Shown here piece by piece: positions 42,770 to 51,829 of a DNA stretch of 64,000 nucleotides. The position numbers were made by a program, and so were the translations under genes. The DNA is from Arthrobacter sp. MYb227. Lineage in GTDB: Bacteria; Actinomycetota; Actinomycetes; Actinomycetales; Micrococcaceae. The notes beneath the pieces are model-generated. The model did not search any database. It was not told where the DNA came from and saw only the letters and a program-made list of their open reading frames with translations. The stretch is from NCBI RefSeq assembly GCF_002975435.1, contig NZ_PCPT01000010.1:1-64000 (forward strand), given 5' to 3'. The first letter of the stretch is position 1. Each line of letters begins with the position of its first letter.

Positions 42770-43643
42770 GGGAAAGACTAAGAAGAGTTCACGCGGCAGC
42801 AACACTGCGCCGGAGCAGAATGCAGTTGCACCGCAGGACGGTCCTCTGGAAGGGATATATCCCATCGATACGGGTACCGCAGAGCTTGAACGTGATCCCT
42901 ATTCGCCCACCGGTTGGCTGCTACGCATCAACGATGTTCCCTCCTCGCACGTAGACCTCGCCGACCCTGGGCACCTAGATTTCGAATATATGCGCTGGAT
43001 CGCTGCAATTATTCGTTCCCGCTTTGCACCCGAGGATATTACGGAGCAAGAACATAAACTTCGCGCCCTGCACTTGGGTGGTGGTGCCTGTTCAATGGCC
43101 CGCTGGATCAACGCAACCTACCCCAATGCCCGGCAGGTAGTTGTTGAACTTGATGGTAAGCTCGCCGCTCTGGTGCGTGAGTGGTTTGATTTGCCACGTG
43201 CTCCCTTGCTGCGGATTCGTGTGGGAGAGGCCGGAGCTGTACTGGCAACGCTCACCGATGCAACACGAGATTTGATCATTAGGGATGTTTTTGCCGGAGA
43301 TCAAACCCCACGTGACCTGACAACTCTTGCGTTCACGGCTCAGGCAGCCCGTGTCCTTGATGCAAATGGCCTCTACGTGGTCAACTGCGGGGACACCCCA
43401 TCACTTGAAAACGCCCGCCGTGAGGCAGCAACCATTGCAGCACTGTTCAAACACGTGGCAATAGTCGCCGACCCTACAATGCTCAAGGGCCGACGCCACG
43501 GCAATGTCATCATTGCCGGATCAAATGCACCGATCCCCGCGGAAGCACCCTTTATCCGTGAACTACTCGGTGGTGGGGTGCCTGCTCAGCACTGGGATGA
43601 TGCAACTGTGCGAGCATTTGCCCGCTATGCGATAGCCATCTAG
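42762..43643 (+). CDS. Spermidine-synthase-like SAM-binding protein
   Basis: 293 residues from GTG 42762, with GGGGAG 6 bases upstream. It begins with a basic, disordered stretch (AKGKTKKSSRGSN). The Rossmann core has ALHLGGGACSMARWINATYPNARQVVVELDG (motif I with strand-2 Glu-Leu-Asp). VDLADPGHLDFEYMR, where spermidine synthases have the substrate site, is also present. No polyamine gene partner is seen, so actual spermidine synthase activity is doubtful; actinobacteria carry many such fused-methyltransferase proteins. Confidence 0.75.
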   Translation: MAKGKTKKSSRGSNTAPEQNAVAPQDGPLEGIYPIDTGTAELERDPYSPTGWLLRINDVPSSHVDLADPGHLDFEYMRWIAAIIRSRFAPEDITEQEHKLRALHLGGGACSMARWINATYPNARQVVVELDGKLAALVREWFDLPRAPLLRIRVGEAGAVLATLTDATRDLIIRDVFAGDQTPRDLTTLAFTAQAARVLDANGLYVVNCGDTPSLENARREAATIAALFKHVAIVADPTMLKGRRHGNVIIAGSNAPIPAEAPFIRELLGGGVPAQHWDDATVRAFARYAIAI

Positions 43644-43752
43644 GGCTCTGCCCACGGAAGTAGGCTTAACGAGTGCCCATTCTTCCCCCGCTGGACGCAT
43701 ACATAAGCTTTTGGGGGACAATCACTAGACGCAGGAGCGCCCGAAAATCCCC

Positions 43753-44889
43753 ATGAACTCCCCAACCTATGTTTCCTGGGAACAGGACGGAGCAACACGA
43801 ACAGCCGTCTTTTCATCCTCTAATGCGGCCAAACCACCGGCGCGAATACAATCCGTCGATGACACACTTACCGCGCATGAGGCGCACAAGCTGGCGGCCC
43901 AGGGTGTTGGGATGCTCTGGACGGGAGATTATCATAACGCCCGGCAACTGCTAAGCGCCATGGGCCGACGAGCCCCTGACGCAGGTAAGCCCAAGCGCCA
44001 ACGAGCCCAAGAAAGTACTGCCGAACGTTTTTATAAGTATCGACAGGCCCGTACCCAGCGTTCGCGGATGCTCTCTATGCTGATGGTCCCGGTCGAGCCG
44101 GGACCGGTGGTTGCCCTGCGCCGCGCACCGGATATTACCAAGGCCTGGCGCAACGCCTTCGGTGAGGTTACTGAGACAACGGTGGTGACGTTGCAGGAAC
44201 TTCTTGGGGCCATTGGTGCCCAGCAGTGGCGCGCCACTGGATTATTTGTTCCCGCGTTGGATGCAAAGATTCATCCCCATTACGGAACCTTTGCCCCGGT
44301 GCGTGGAGAGTACCTAGATTTAGTAGCTCAAGCGCAGCTTCCTGCAACAGATACTGCCTTTGATATTGGCACCGGTACCGGTGTGCTAGCAGCGATCCTT
44401 ACCAAACGCGGGGTTCAAAAAGTGGTTGGTACCGATTCGCAGGCCCGTGCCATCGAGTGTGCAAGTGAAACGTTCGCATCTCTGGGGCTCGCAGAACGGG
44501 CCAGTGCCGTGCAGTGCGATATGTTCCCTCCGGGGCGTGCCTCACTTATTGTCTGTAACCCGCCATGGTTGCCGGGTACCCCGCAAACCTTGCTTGACTA
44601 CGCTGTATATGACCCCAAATCACGGATGTTACGCGAGTTTCTGCGTGGACTACCCGAGCATTTGAATACAGCCGGTGAGGGGTGGCTGGTCATCTCGGAC
44701 TTGGCCGAACGATTGGGACTGCGCAGTCGGGAAGAGTTTTTGGGCTGGGTGGCGGAGGCCGGGTTGGAAGTTCTCGGGCGATCCGACACCCGTCCAACGC
44801 ATGGCCGCAGTGCTGATACGACTGATCCATTCCATGCCGAACGATCTGCGGAAATCACTTCACTGTGGAAGTTGCGGGTGCGCGGCTAA
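43753..44889 (+). CDS. Class I SAM methyltransferase with NPPW motif
   Basis: 378 residues. An N-terminal alpha-helical and Arg-rich domain (about 1-175) precedes a methyltransferase domain with AFDIGTGTGVLAAILTKRG (motif I) and the catalytic NPPW in IVCNPPWLPGTP. The NPPW/NPPY motif marks amine methylation (HemK/PrmC or RlmG-like, or adenine methyltransferases). Likely a translation-factor or rRNA methyltransferase; the target is unknown. Confidence 0.8.
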   Translation: MNSPTYVSWEQDGATRTAVFSSSNAAKPPARIQSVDDTLTAHEAHKLAAQGVGMLWTGDYHNARQLLSAMGRRAPDAGKPKRQRAQESTAERFYKYRQARTQRSRMLSMLMVPVEPGPVVALRRAPDITKAWRNAFGEVTETTVVTLQELLGAIGAQQWRATGLFVPALDAKIHPHYGTFAPVRGEYLDLVAQAQLPATDTAFDIGTGTGVLAAILTKRGVQKVVGTDSQARAIECASETFASLGLAERASAVQCDMFPPGRASLIVCNPPWLPGTPQTLLDYAVYDPKSRMLREFLRGLPEHLNTAGEGWLVISDLAERLGLRSREEFLGWVAEAGLEVLGRSDTRPTHGRSADTTDPFHAERSAEITSLWKLRVRG

Positions 44890-44909
44890 GCGTCTGCGTG
44901 ATGAGACTC

Positions 44910-44957
44910 AAAAGCCGGTGAGCTCGCCCCCCTGTAGGGGGTGAGCTCACCGGCTTT
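44910..44957. terminator. Bidirectional terminator
   Basis: Perfect 16-bp stem (44910-44925 with 44942-44957) between convergent genes. Further pairing of CCCCC with GGGGG closes the loop. It ends in CTTTT on both strands. Confidence 0.9.
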
Positions 44958-44990
44958 TCTGGCTAAGAACCGGGTATCAGAGGGAGAAGT

Positions 44991-46457
44991 TTAGACTCCC
45001 ATGGCCTGTTCAATGACGCCAATACCGAAGAAGAGCACGAAGGCTCCGGCAACTGCCCACATCAGTGGGTGAACTTCGCGGGCTCGCCCCTGAACGCTCC
45101 TGATGAAGACGAATGCAACAAAGCCCGCACCAATGCCGTTGGCAATCGAGTAGGTGAATGGCATCAGCACGAAGGTCAGGAATGCCGGGATGGCAACGCC
45201 CCAGTCGTTCCAGTCGATCTTTGAAACGTGCGAGATCATCATGAACCCGACAACCACCAAGGCCGGGGCGACTGCCTCAAATGGCACCAGGTGGATCAGC
45301 GGGGTCAGGAACATTGCGGCAATGAACAAGATGCCGGTGACAATTGAGGCGAGGCCGGTGCGGGCACCTTCGCCAATGCCAGCTCCGGATTCCACGTAGA
45401 TCTGGCTCGAAGAAGCAGAGGCGCCGCCGCCAACTACAGCACCGAGAGCATCAACAAGCAGAACCTTGTCCACATCTGGGATGTTCCCGTGTTCATCGAC
45501 CGAATCTGCTTCATTGGCAAGGCCCACCATGGTGCCCATGGCATCAAAGAAGATCGAGAGCAGGATGACGAAGGCAAGTAGCAGGGCCGCGGTGGTGCCC
45601 AAGTTTTGGAAGGCACCGAAGATGTTTGCCTGACCAATCAGCGACAGGTCGGGCAGCGCCCAATTTGGCATGGAGGGGGCCACCAAGGACCAGCCCTGAG
45701 GATTGGAGGTTGTTCCGTCGAAGGATGGGCCGATCTTGAAGACCGCTTCAAGAATGTTTGCTAGAACGGCCGAGACGACGATGCCGATGAGGATTGCGCC
45801 CTTGGTTTTGCGCACCACTAGGGCGATGGTCAGCAGCAAACCAACGATGAATACCAGGATGGGCCAGCCAACAAGTGTGCCTTCGAAGCCCAGGCCGACG
45901 GGAACTGTGGTGCCCGCGGCGTCCGGAACGCGGCGCACAAAACCGGCATTGACAAGTCCAATGAGTGCGATGAACATGCCAATGCCCACCACAATTGCTG
46001 TCTTGAGGCTTGCGGGTACGGCGTTGAACACCGCGGTGCGGAACCCGGTAAGCACCAGAATCAGCATTGTCAGACCGGAGATGATGACAAGGCCCATAAC
46101 ATCTGGCCAGGTGAGTCCGGGGTTGGTGGCAACAGTCACGGCAATAAAGGCGTTGACACCAAGTCCGGTGGCCATGGCGAATGGGTGCTTGGCCCAGGCG
46201 CCCATGAGGATCGTCATGATGCCGGCTACCAGCGCGGTAACTGCTGCAACTCGGGTGGCGCCAAGTTCGGCGCCGGTGGAGTCCGCACCCGCAAGGATGA
46301 GCGGGTTAAGTACCACGATGTAGCTCATGGCGAAGAACGTGGCGAAGCCGCCACGGATTTCACGCGCATAGTTGGAGCCACGCTCGGTGATTTTGAAGTA
46401 TCTGTCAAGACGGGAAACGGGCGTCTTGCTAAGGAGGGAGTTGTCCTGTTTGGGCAT
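44991..46457 (-). CDS. NCS2-type adenine/guanine/hypoxanthine permease (AzgA-like)
   Basis: 488 residues, about fourteen hydrophobic segments. ATFFAMSYIVVLNPLIL near the N-terminus and ASSSQIYVESGAGIGEGARTGLAS in helix 10 are the AzgA/PbuG signatures, as is IGMFIALIGLVNAGFV. It imports purine bases with protons. The TATAAT box lies only 6 bases before the ATG, so the mRNA is probably leaderless and carries no purine riboswitch. Confidence 0.9.
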   Translation of the reverse strand: MPKQDNSLLSKTPVSRLDRYFKITERGSNYAREIRGGFATFFAMSYIVVLNPLILAGADSTGAELGATRVAAVTALVAGIMTILMGAWAKHPFAMATGLGVNAFIAVTVATNPGLTWPDVMGLVIISGLTMLILVLTGFRTAVFNAVPASLKTAIVVGIGMFIALIGLVNAGFVRRVPDAAGTTVPVGLGFEGTLVGWPILVFIVGLLLTIALVVRKTKGAILIGIVVSAVLANILEAVFKIGPSFDGTTSNPQGWSLVAPSMPNWALPDLSLIGQANIFGAFQNLGTTAALLLAFVILLSIFFDAMGTMVGLANEADSVDEHGNIPDVDKVLLVDALGAVVGGGASASSSQIYVESGAGIGEGARTGLASIVTGILFIAAMFLTPLIHLVPFEAVAPALVVVGFMMISHVSKIDWNDWGVAIPAFLTFVLMPFTYSIANGIGAGFVAFVFIRSVQGRAREVHPLMWAVAGAFVLFFGIGVIEQAMGV

Positions 46458-46463
46458 GGGGGA

Positions 46464-46469
46464 ATTATA
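46464..46469 (-). promoter_or_regulatory. -10 box of leaderless permease gene
   Basis: Perfect TATAAT on the minus strand, 6 bases (TTCCCC-type sequence) before the permease ATG. Confidence 0.6.
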
Positions 46470-46627
46470 GAACTATTTTAAGCCAGTAGGCGAAATGCCG
46501 TTCGAGTTTCGCGGGAACGCGCCTATTGGATAGACCCACGTCACACCCGTGGTGAACAATAGAACCACAGGGGTATGCGGCGGTAAGTCCGAAGCACCTG
46601 AGGTCCTGACACGTAGGAGTGAAGACG

Positions 46628-47599
46628 ATGAGCGAAAAGATTTTTAATCAAGACGACACCGAAGTCATCCAGGGAATCGTTGTTGGCGTAGACGGGTCTG
46701 ATCAGGCGCTTTGCGCTTTGAAATGGGCGGTCAAGGAAGCCAAGCGACGTGGTTCGGTGCTGAACATCGTCACCGCGTACACCATCCCGGTCTTTGCTGC
46801 CTCCTCAATGGACGCGGGTTATGCGACCCTCGATGACCAGCTGATTCGCAATGGTGCCGAAGAAGTTGTGCGTCAGGCTCGGGCCACTATCACCGATGAA
46901 GATGTAACAATTCGCACATACATTGAGTCCGGTGATCCATCAGGTGTGCTGCTGGATCTGAGCCGTCAGGCGGAACTCATTGTCGTGGGTACCCGTGGCC
47001 GCGGTGGATTCGTTGGCCGTCTGCTTGGATCGGTTTCCAGCGCGCTTCCGGCACACGCAAAATGCCCGACGGTTGTCGTTCCGCTGTGCATTGCTAAACG
47101 CTCGGATGATGATCCGGAAATTCAGGACCGGATTGTTGTTGGCGTTGATGGTTCTGACCGTGCTCGGATGGCTGTGCTTGTTGCTGCCGAGCTTGCCGCT
47201 GCCCGCGGCCTGTCGATGCGCATCGTATGTGCTCTGGCCCCGGTTAGCGGGGCTCTGGCATGGATGCCGGCAACAGTGGACCAGGAAGCCGTGGCGGCCG
47301 ATGTTCGCCACCAGATGACAATTGGCAAGGCCTGGTTGCAAAGCTACTTCCCGGAATTGGAAATCGATATTGATGTCCTCGAGGGTGCCCCGGTTGAAAT
47401 TTTAATTCGTGAGTCGCAGACAGCAAGGCTGCTGGTGACCGGCTCACGCGGTCGCGGAGGATTTGCTGGCATGCTCCTTGGATCCACTAGTCAAGGCGTC
47501 CTACACCACTCCAAGGGCCCTGTGATGGTGGTTCCCGATGGTGATGATCCACGTTTGGAAACTCGCAAGCGCTTTGAGGATCGGGCCAACGGCCTATAA
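46628..47599 (+). CDS. Universal stress protein, tandem UspA domains
   Basis: 323 residues with two UspA domains (about 10-150 and 165-310). Each ends in the ATP-binding G-x2-G-x9-G motif: GTRGRGGFVGRLLGSVSSA and GSRGRGGFAGMLLGSTSQG, with VGVDGSDQA and VGVDGSDRA at the starts. I start it at ATG 46628 behind TAGGAG. Such proteins respond to hypoxia, starvation and oxidative stress in actinobacteria. Single gene with a strong terminator. Confidence 0.93.
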   Translation: MSEKIFNQDDTEVIQGIVVGVDGSDQALCALKWAVKEAKRRGSVLNIVTAYTIPVFAASSMDAGYATLDDQLIRNGAEEVVRQARATITDEDVTIRTYIESGDPSGVLLDLSRQAELIVVGTRGRGGFVGRLLGSVSSALPAHAKCPTVVVPLCIAKRSDDDPEIQDRIVVGVDGSDRARMAVLVAAELAAARGLSMRIVCALAPVSGALAWMPATVDQEAVAADVRHQMTIGKAWLQSYFPELEIDIDVLEGAPVEILIRESQTARLLVTGSRGRGGFAGMLLGSTSQGVLHHSKGPVMVVPDGDDPRLETRKRFEDRANGL

Positions 47600-47614
47600 G
47601 TACCACTGAACAGT

Positions 47615-47658
47615 AAAAAGCTCCGCTCAACCAGACAAAGGTTGGGCGGAGCTTTTTC
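47615..47658 (+). terminator. Terminator of the universal stress gene
   Basis: 17- to 18-bp stem (47615-47632 with 47640-47657, one G-U pair), loop AGACAAA, closing T run. Confidence 0.9.
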
Positions 47659-47697
47659 GTGGTCCTTCAAGATATAACTACACGGAATTTGCCGGTG

Positions 47698-49368
47698 TTA
47701 GTAGCGTCCCGCATAGGGGTGAAGATTATTGACGTAGCTCAACGGAGTTACCGAGATTCCGCTATTCGGGTTGCGCGCATGAACTACCTGACCGTTACCC
47801 AAGTAGATGGCCACATGGTAGAAAGACCGTCCACCGTTGCTGGAGGAGAAGACCAAGTCTCCGCGACGCAGCTGGCTCAAAGGAACCTTCTTGGGTGCTG
47901 CAGCATATTGCTGTGAGGAGCTACGCGGTATGCTGATGCCCGACTTTGCGAATGCAGTTCCGGAGAAAGATGAACAGTCGAAGCTTTTGGGTCCGTTGGC
48001 ACCAAAAATGTATCCCTTTGACGGATCATCCGCAGTTTTAAGTGCCCAAGAAATTGCCGAATTGAAGTTTCGGGATGACGGCGGTGCAACCTCAGTGACC
48101 GGCGGCTTCGGCTTCGGCTTGGGAGTCTCAGGCTTCGGAGTCGGTTTTGGAGCAGGAGCCGGTGTTGGCTTCGGGGTGGGCTTTGGCTTCTCTGGGGTTG
48201 GAGTTGGCTTCGGCTTTTCCGGTGCCGGTTTAGGCTTCTCCGGCGTCGGCTTAGGAGCTTCCGGTTTCGGCTTCTCCGGAGTTGGCGTCGGCCTGGGAGC
48301 GTCCGGAGTAGGGGCTGGCTTAGGTGCCTCCGGTGCTGGCTTTGGCTTTTCAGGTGCTGATTCAGGCACGATCGGTTCCGGCTGCGAAACTACGGGAATG
48401 GTCTCGGTCGGCTTGGGCTTAGTTGGTTTAGGAACCAACGTATTATCCTGCTGGCGTTCGGTTGGAACCTTTTTCGGCGGAGCAGCAAGCGGCTTAATCT
48501 CCGCAGGATTCACTGGCTCTTCGAGCACCGGGGGAGTCTGTGGAGCCGACTCAATCAATGCCTGAAGTCGTGCTGCCTCTGTTGCAGCTTCCTTGGCGGC
48601 AATACGCTGGGCTTCGACCTTTGCATCAACATCGCGCAGGAAAGCGAGCTGGTTGATGATGTCGTTGCGGAGCTTTTCTTGAGGCGAGATCTCTGCCTCG
48701 TAAGAGGAGAGCGTACTCGCTGCGGTACTGGCCGCCTCTAGCTGGGCCGCGGTTGCCTCGTTTGCTGCCGACTCCGCATCGCCTGCATAGTCCTGCCAAG
48801 CCTTCCAAAGGGCTGCGGCTTCTTCAGCAGTGCTGACGGTGCGTGCGCGATTGGCACTTAGCGCTCCCATAGTTGAGGCCTTGTAGAGGACATCGCTGTC
48901 GGCGTTGCTCTCAAGCAAAGTCACCACGCCGGGGTTAATTCCACCATTACGGTACAAATCGGAAGCCAGAGCTCCGACTTCTTTTTTACTGTTCAGCAGG
49001 TATTCGGTGGCTTTTTCGGCTTCCGTGCGGGCTTCCTTAGCGGCGCTTGCACGTTTTTCGAGAAGCTCGTTTGCATCAAGGAGGCCGTCTTGAGCTTCAA
49101 GTGCACTGGCTTCTGCCGTCAGAATCTTGCTGCGTCCTGCTTCAATGGCTGCTTCTAGTTGGGAAACCATTGCCTGAAGTTGTGCAGGATCGGATTTGGC
49201 GGCCTCTAACTGCGCCTGAGTAGGTAAGGGAGTAGTCGGTTCGCGGGTGATGCTGACGGAAAGCTGTGGGGCGAGCGGTGCGGCGGAAGCCGGGGCTACA
49301 CCAGCGACGCAAGAGACAGTTAAAGCAATTGCGCAGGCTGCAACACCAAGTGTTTGCCGGAATACCAT
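47698..49368 (-). CDS. Secreted NlpC/P60 peptidoglycan hydrolase with coiled coil and Pro/Lys-rich linker
   Basis: RipA-like D,L-endopeptidase predicted to cut peptidoglycan stems. 556 residues: signal peptide (to about residue 29, ASAAP), then a coiled coil (about 50-270, many Ala/Glu/Lys) as in RipA and PcsB. A long Pro/Lys/Thr/Glu repeat linker (about 300-420) follows, and a C-terminal NlpC/P60 domain. Catalytic Cys is in SFDCSSFSG, His in FYHVAIYLG, and the third residue is likely the His in VVHARN. AAGGAAC precedes the ATG by 7 bases. It shares domain layout with the neighbouring 49668 gene. Confidence 0.9.
   Translation of the reverse strand: MVFRQTLGVAACAIALTVSCVAGVAPASAAPLAPQLSVSITREPTTPLPTQAQLEAAKSDPAQLQAMVSQLEAAIEAGRSKILTAEASALEAQDGLLDANELLEKRASAAKEARTEAEKATEYLLNSKKEVGALASDLYRNGGINPGVVTLLESNADSDVLYKASTMGALSANRARTVSTAEEAAALWKAWQDYAGDAESAANEATAAQLEAASTAASTLSSYEAEISPQEKLRNDIINQLAFLRDVDAKVEAQRIAAKEAATEAARLQALIESAPQTPPVLEEPVNPAEIKPLAAPPKKVPTERQQDNTLVPKPTKPKPTETIPVVSQPEPIVPESAPEKPKPAPEAPKPAPTPDAPRPTPTPEKPKPEAPKPTPEKPKPAPEKPKPTPTPEKPKPTPKPTPAPAPKPTPKPETPKPKPKPPVTEVAPPSSRNFNSAISWALKTADDPSKGYIFGANGPKSFDCSSFSGTAFAKSGISIPRSSSQQYAAAPKKVPLSQLRRGDLVFSSSNGGRSFYHVAIYLGNGQVVHARNPNSGISVTPLSYVNNLHPYAGRY
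48085..48450 (-). repeat. Pro/Lys-rich repeat tract in the NlpC/P60 gene
   Basis: The linker repeats short units such as PEKPKPTP and APKPTP more than a dozen times. It gives a strongly biased DNA sequence that opens a long frame of Gly, Phe and Ser on the other strand. It probably acts as a rigid cell-wall-spanning linker, prone to length variation. Confidence 0.7.
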
Positions 49369-49579
49369 GCCGTGTGTTCCTTACCGCTGCGATCGGTTGA
49401 AAGCATTTCCAAAATACCTGTGAAAATGCGGCGCGGGAGTCCGGCCTGATCGCTGCTACCTCTAGCACCATATGGGATATTCATTCACATTGGCAACATC
49501 CTGCGCAAAACAAAAAGCAATTACAGCCGTGTAATTATCAGATTTTTTGTCTCGTTATAGACGATCACAGTGCATGCGC

Positions 49580-49622
49580 GAAAGCCGTGCTGGCATGGGA
49601 ACCCATCATCAGCACGGCTTTC
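49580..49622. terminator. Terminator after the second NlpC/P60 gene
   Basis: 13-bp stem (GAAAGCCGTGCTG with its complement), with a small inner ATGGG/CCCAT hairpin in the loop. Confidence 0.75.
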
Positions 49623-49667
49623 ATTTCACCGAGTACATCTCCGCGTGCAAGGTATGGCGAATATTCC

Positions 49668-50771
49668 TTAGTAACGGCCTGCGTACTTGTAGATATTCCG
49701 CATACCCGCATAGTTAAGCTTGGTAACCGAGATACCAGCCTTGGGGTTACGTGCGTGAGCGATCTTGCCTCCGCCAATGTATAGAGCAACATGGTAGAAG
49801 GAACGGCCACGGTTAGAGGACCAGAAAACGAGGTCACCCTTCTTCAGCTTGGAGAGCTTTACCTTTTTGGGTGCAGCCTTGTACTGTGCGCTGGAAGTGC
49901 GCTTGAGCTTCTTGCCGCCTGCGGCAAATGCCTTGCCTGTGTAACCCGAGCAGTCAAAGTAGCGGGGTCCGGTTGCCCCGTAGCGATACTTGTACTTGTT
50001 GTTACTTGCAATTTTTTTGGCCCATTTCACCGAATTGTCGATGCGCTTGGCACGGGAAATTGCTGTTGGTAACTGAACGGCTGCACCAGAGATTGATGCG
50101 GTTCCGAATGCGCCACTAGGTACCGTGGCGAATTCGGGGTCAAGGGCAGGGTCATTGATTGGCGCTTCAACGTTTTGTTCAGAATCCTGCAATGCTGCCA
50201 TGAGTTCGGCTTCTTCGCGGGACTCGGTCAGTTTTTGCAAGCGCGCGGTTTCGGCCTTCACCGTAGTGTTGCCAACCTTGGCCGAGGCTCTGATGAGTTC
50301 TTCTCGCTTGGCGCTCAGTTCTGTTTCGGCCTTCGCATAGAGGCTCTGGACGTTAGCCGAGATTGCAGCGCTCTGTTGGCGGTCACGTTCGGCGGCAGTA
50401 AAACTGAACTTAGCAAGTGAGGTGCCTGAAAGTGAGGTGGGAGAGATCTTCTGGGCGGTTGCTGATTCTTCGGCAACTACTAGGTTCTCTGCTGCTTCGA
50501 GGGCCACGGCTTCGGCATCCTGGAGGGCAGCGTCTACCTGGAAGATCTGAGATTCAAGGGATTTGGCCGTGGTGGCCGGGGCGATGGCAGCTACTGCCAT
50601 GCTCTTGGTGATGTCTTGAATAAGATTTGGGTTGAGCTCTGCTGCGAGGACGGTTTCCGAGGGAATATCTGAATTTGTGGGAACCGGAGCTGCGGAGGCG
50701 CCTGTTGCCAAAACGGTGCTGGCTACTAGCGCGGTGCTGGTCGCAATGACCAAGTGTCGAAGGACGGACAA
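49668..50771 (-). CDS. Secreted NlpC/P60 family peptidoglycan hydrolase
   Basis: 367 residues. TTG start at 50771 with AGGAAAATCCC upstream. A signal peptide (ALVASTVLATGASAAPV) is followed by a coiled-coil region (about 70-210) and the NlpC/P60 domain with catalytic Cys in YFDCSGYTG, His in FYHVALYIG and IAHARN at the end. It lacks the proline linker of its neighbour. A 350-base leader with an OmpR-type repeat pair precedes it, so expression is probably tightly controlled. Confidence 0.88.
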   Translation of the reverse strand: MSVLRHLVIATSTALVASTVLATGASAAPVPTNSDIPSETVLAAELNPNLIQDITKSMAVAAIAPATTAKSLESQIFQVDAALQDAEAVALEAAENLVVAEESATAQKISPTSLSGTSLAKFSFTAAERDRQQSAAISANVQSLYAKAETELSAKREELIRASAKVGNTTVKAETARLQKLTESREEAELMAALQDSEQNVEAPINDPALDPEFATVPSGAFGTASISGAAVQLPTAISRAKRIDNSVKWAKKIASNNKYKYRYGATGPRYFDCSGYTGKAFAAGGKKLKRTSSAQYKAAPKKVKLSKLKKGDLVFWSSNRGRSFYHVALYIGGGKIAHARNPKAGISVTKLNYAGMRNIYKYAGRY

Positions 50772-51121
50772 GGGATTTTCCTAACTGCCTTGCAGCGCAA
50801 CCAGGTTTTGGAATCGTGGCCGGGCGAATCATGTTGGCAAGATAGGCCTGCCGGATCGCCGATCGTTCTTGGTCACGGGTTGAGCTGCATCCCCAAGAAG
50901 TAGGAGTGGTGGGGTGGCTTTGTGCAACGAATGCATAACGAGCATGCAGGAGTATGCGTGGCTTGTCGAGGGTTCGGTCACGAAATGGTCACGATAAAAT
51001 TGGTTTTCGTAACCATTTCGTGACCAAAATATTTTTACTAATTCCGTTCCGAGCTGGACTTTTGTGCTAAGTGCCGGGCTAGGGTGCGAATCACAAAAAT
51101 ATTTTTCTCTATTTTAGAGAT
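50772..51121 (-). other. Long leader/intergenic region of NlpC/P60 gene
   Basis: 350 bases without a gene between two minus-strand genes. It holds the 14-bp inverted repeat at 50976-51025 and AT-rich stretches (near 51028-51040 and 51095-51118) that could be promoters. A GC-rich segment of about 200 bases before the TTG start could fold as an RNA leader. Confidence 0.5.
50976..51025. promoter_or_regulatory. Inverted pair of GTCACG direct repeats (OmpR-type operator)
   Basis: GGTCACGAAATGGT (50976-50989) is repeated inverted and perfectly at 51012-51025, with the pairing continuing imperfectly into the loop. On each arm, GTCACG (or GTTACG) recurs at 11 bp. Such 11-bp direct repeats fit OmpR-family response regulators, and GTCAC-type repeats upstream of cell-wall hydrolases resemble MtrA sites. 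Confidence 0.6.
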
Positions 51122-51493
51122 TCAACCCCAGCCGAGGTCGTGAAGACGTTTGTCGTCAATTCCGAAATGGTGGGCAATTTCGTGAACCACAGTAATTCCT
51201 ACCTCCTCGATTACCTGCTTTTCGCTCGAGCAAATATTTAGGATCGAATTTTTGAAGATGGTGATTCGGTCCGGCAGTGCTCCGGCATCCCATCCAGCAT
51301 CCCGATCGGTTAATGAAGTTCCTTCGTAGAGTCCTAGGAGCTGAGTCTGCGGATCTTCATTTGGGGGTGGAGCGTATGCGTCTTCAACAAAAATGACAAC
51401 GTTGCTCATGAGGCGACGGAGAGCTTCGGGAATCTGCTCTAGCGACCGCTCTACCAATAGTTCAAAGTCATCATCTGTCATTTCGAAAGCCAT
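51122..51493 (-). CDS. Minimal metallopeptidase family protein (DUF1025/zincin)
   Basis: 123 residues with the zinc motif HEIAHHFGIDD near residue 107 (HExxH). The N-terminal part contains VERSLEQIPEALRRLMSNVVIFVED, as in the possibly toxin-like minimal zincin group. Probably a soluble metallopeptidase of unknown target. TAGAGT lies 7 bases before the ATG, so it may be leaderless. Confidence 0.82.
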   Translation of the reverse strand: MAFEMTDDDFELLVERSLEQIPEALRRLMSNVVIFVEDAYAPPPNEDPQTQLLGLYEGTSLTDRDAGWDAGALPDRITIFKNSILNICSSEKQVIEEVGITVVHEIAHHFGIDDKRLHDLGWG

Positions 51494-51500
51494 AAAACGA

Positions 51501-51506
51501 ACTCTA
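51501..51506 (-). promoter_or_regulatory. -10 box of a leaderless gene
   Basis: TAGAGT on the minus strand, 7 bases before the minimal metallopeptidase ATG. Confidence 0.45.
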
Positions 51507-51676
51507 GCGATAGTTTCCGACTCGCTGCTTGCCGTCCGGAAAAATCTTTTCCGCGTGATTCCGGGATTTTTCTAGCTTTTTCGGCCCGGAGGGCCTCTCG
51601 TTTTGCATCAACGGAAATTTACCTCTATAGTTATTGGAGTCCACTGCGGCGGAGAAATTCAACGCAGAGGTTCCTG

Positions 51677-51749
51677 GCCCCCATCGTCTAGCGGCCTAGG
51701 ACACTGCCCTTTCACGGCAGCGGCACGGGTTCGAATCCCGTTGGGGGTA
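51677..51749 (+). tRNA. tRNA-Glu(UUC)
   Basis: Acceptor stem GCCCCCA with TGGGGGT (one G-U). Anticodon loop CTTTCAC has TTC at 51711-51713. T arm CACGGGTTCGAATCCCGTT. No CCA encoded. First of a three-tRNA cluster. Confidence 0.96.
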
Positions 51750-51829
51750 CGCATGAAATGCGGATTTTACAAGAGCGAAAAGCTCTGGTAGAGTTCTTGT
51801 CTTGTGAGCGAGGGAGACTTCGCAAGTAA

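Noticed and set aside
46458-46618. Purine riboswitch before the NCS2 permease
   Set aside because: TATAAT lies 6 bases before the ATG, leaving no room for a leader RNA.
47837-48565. 242-codon Gly/Phe-rich frame opposite the NlpC/P60 linker
   Set aside because: It is the reverse strand of the Pro/Lys repeat, not a glycine-rich protein gene.
49369-49560. ydaO c-di-AMP riboswitch before the larger NlpC/P60 gene
   Set aside because: The 130 bases before the ATG do not show the conserved core; only a small AATTAC-N6-GTAATT palindrome near 49519-49536 is visible.
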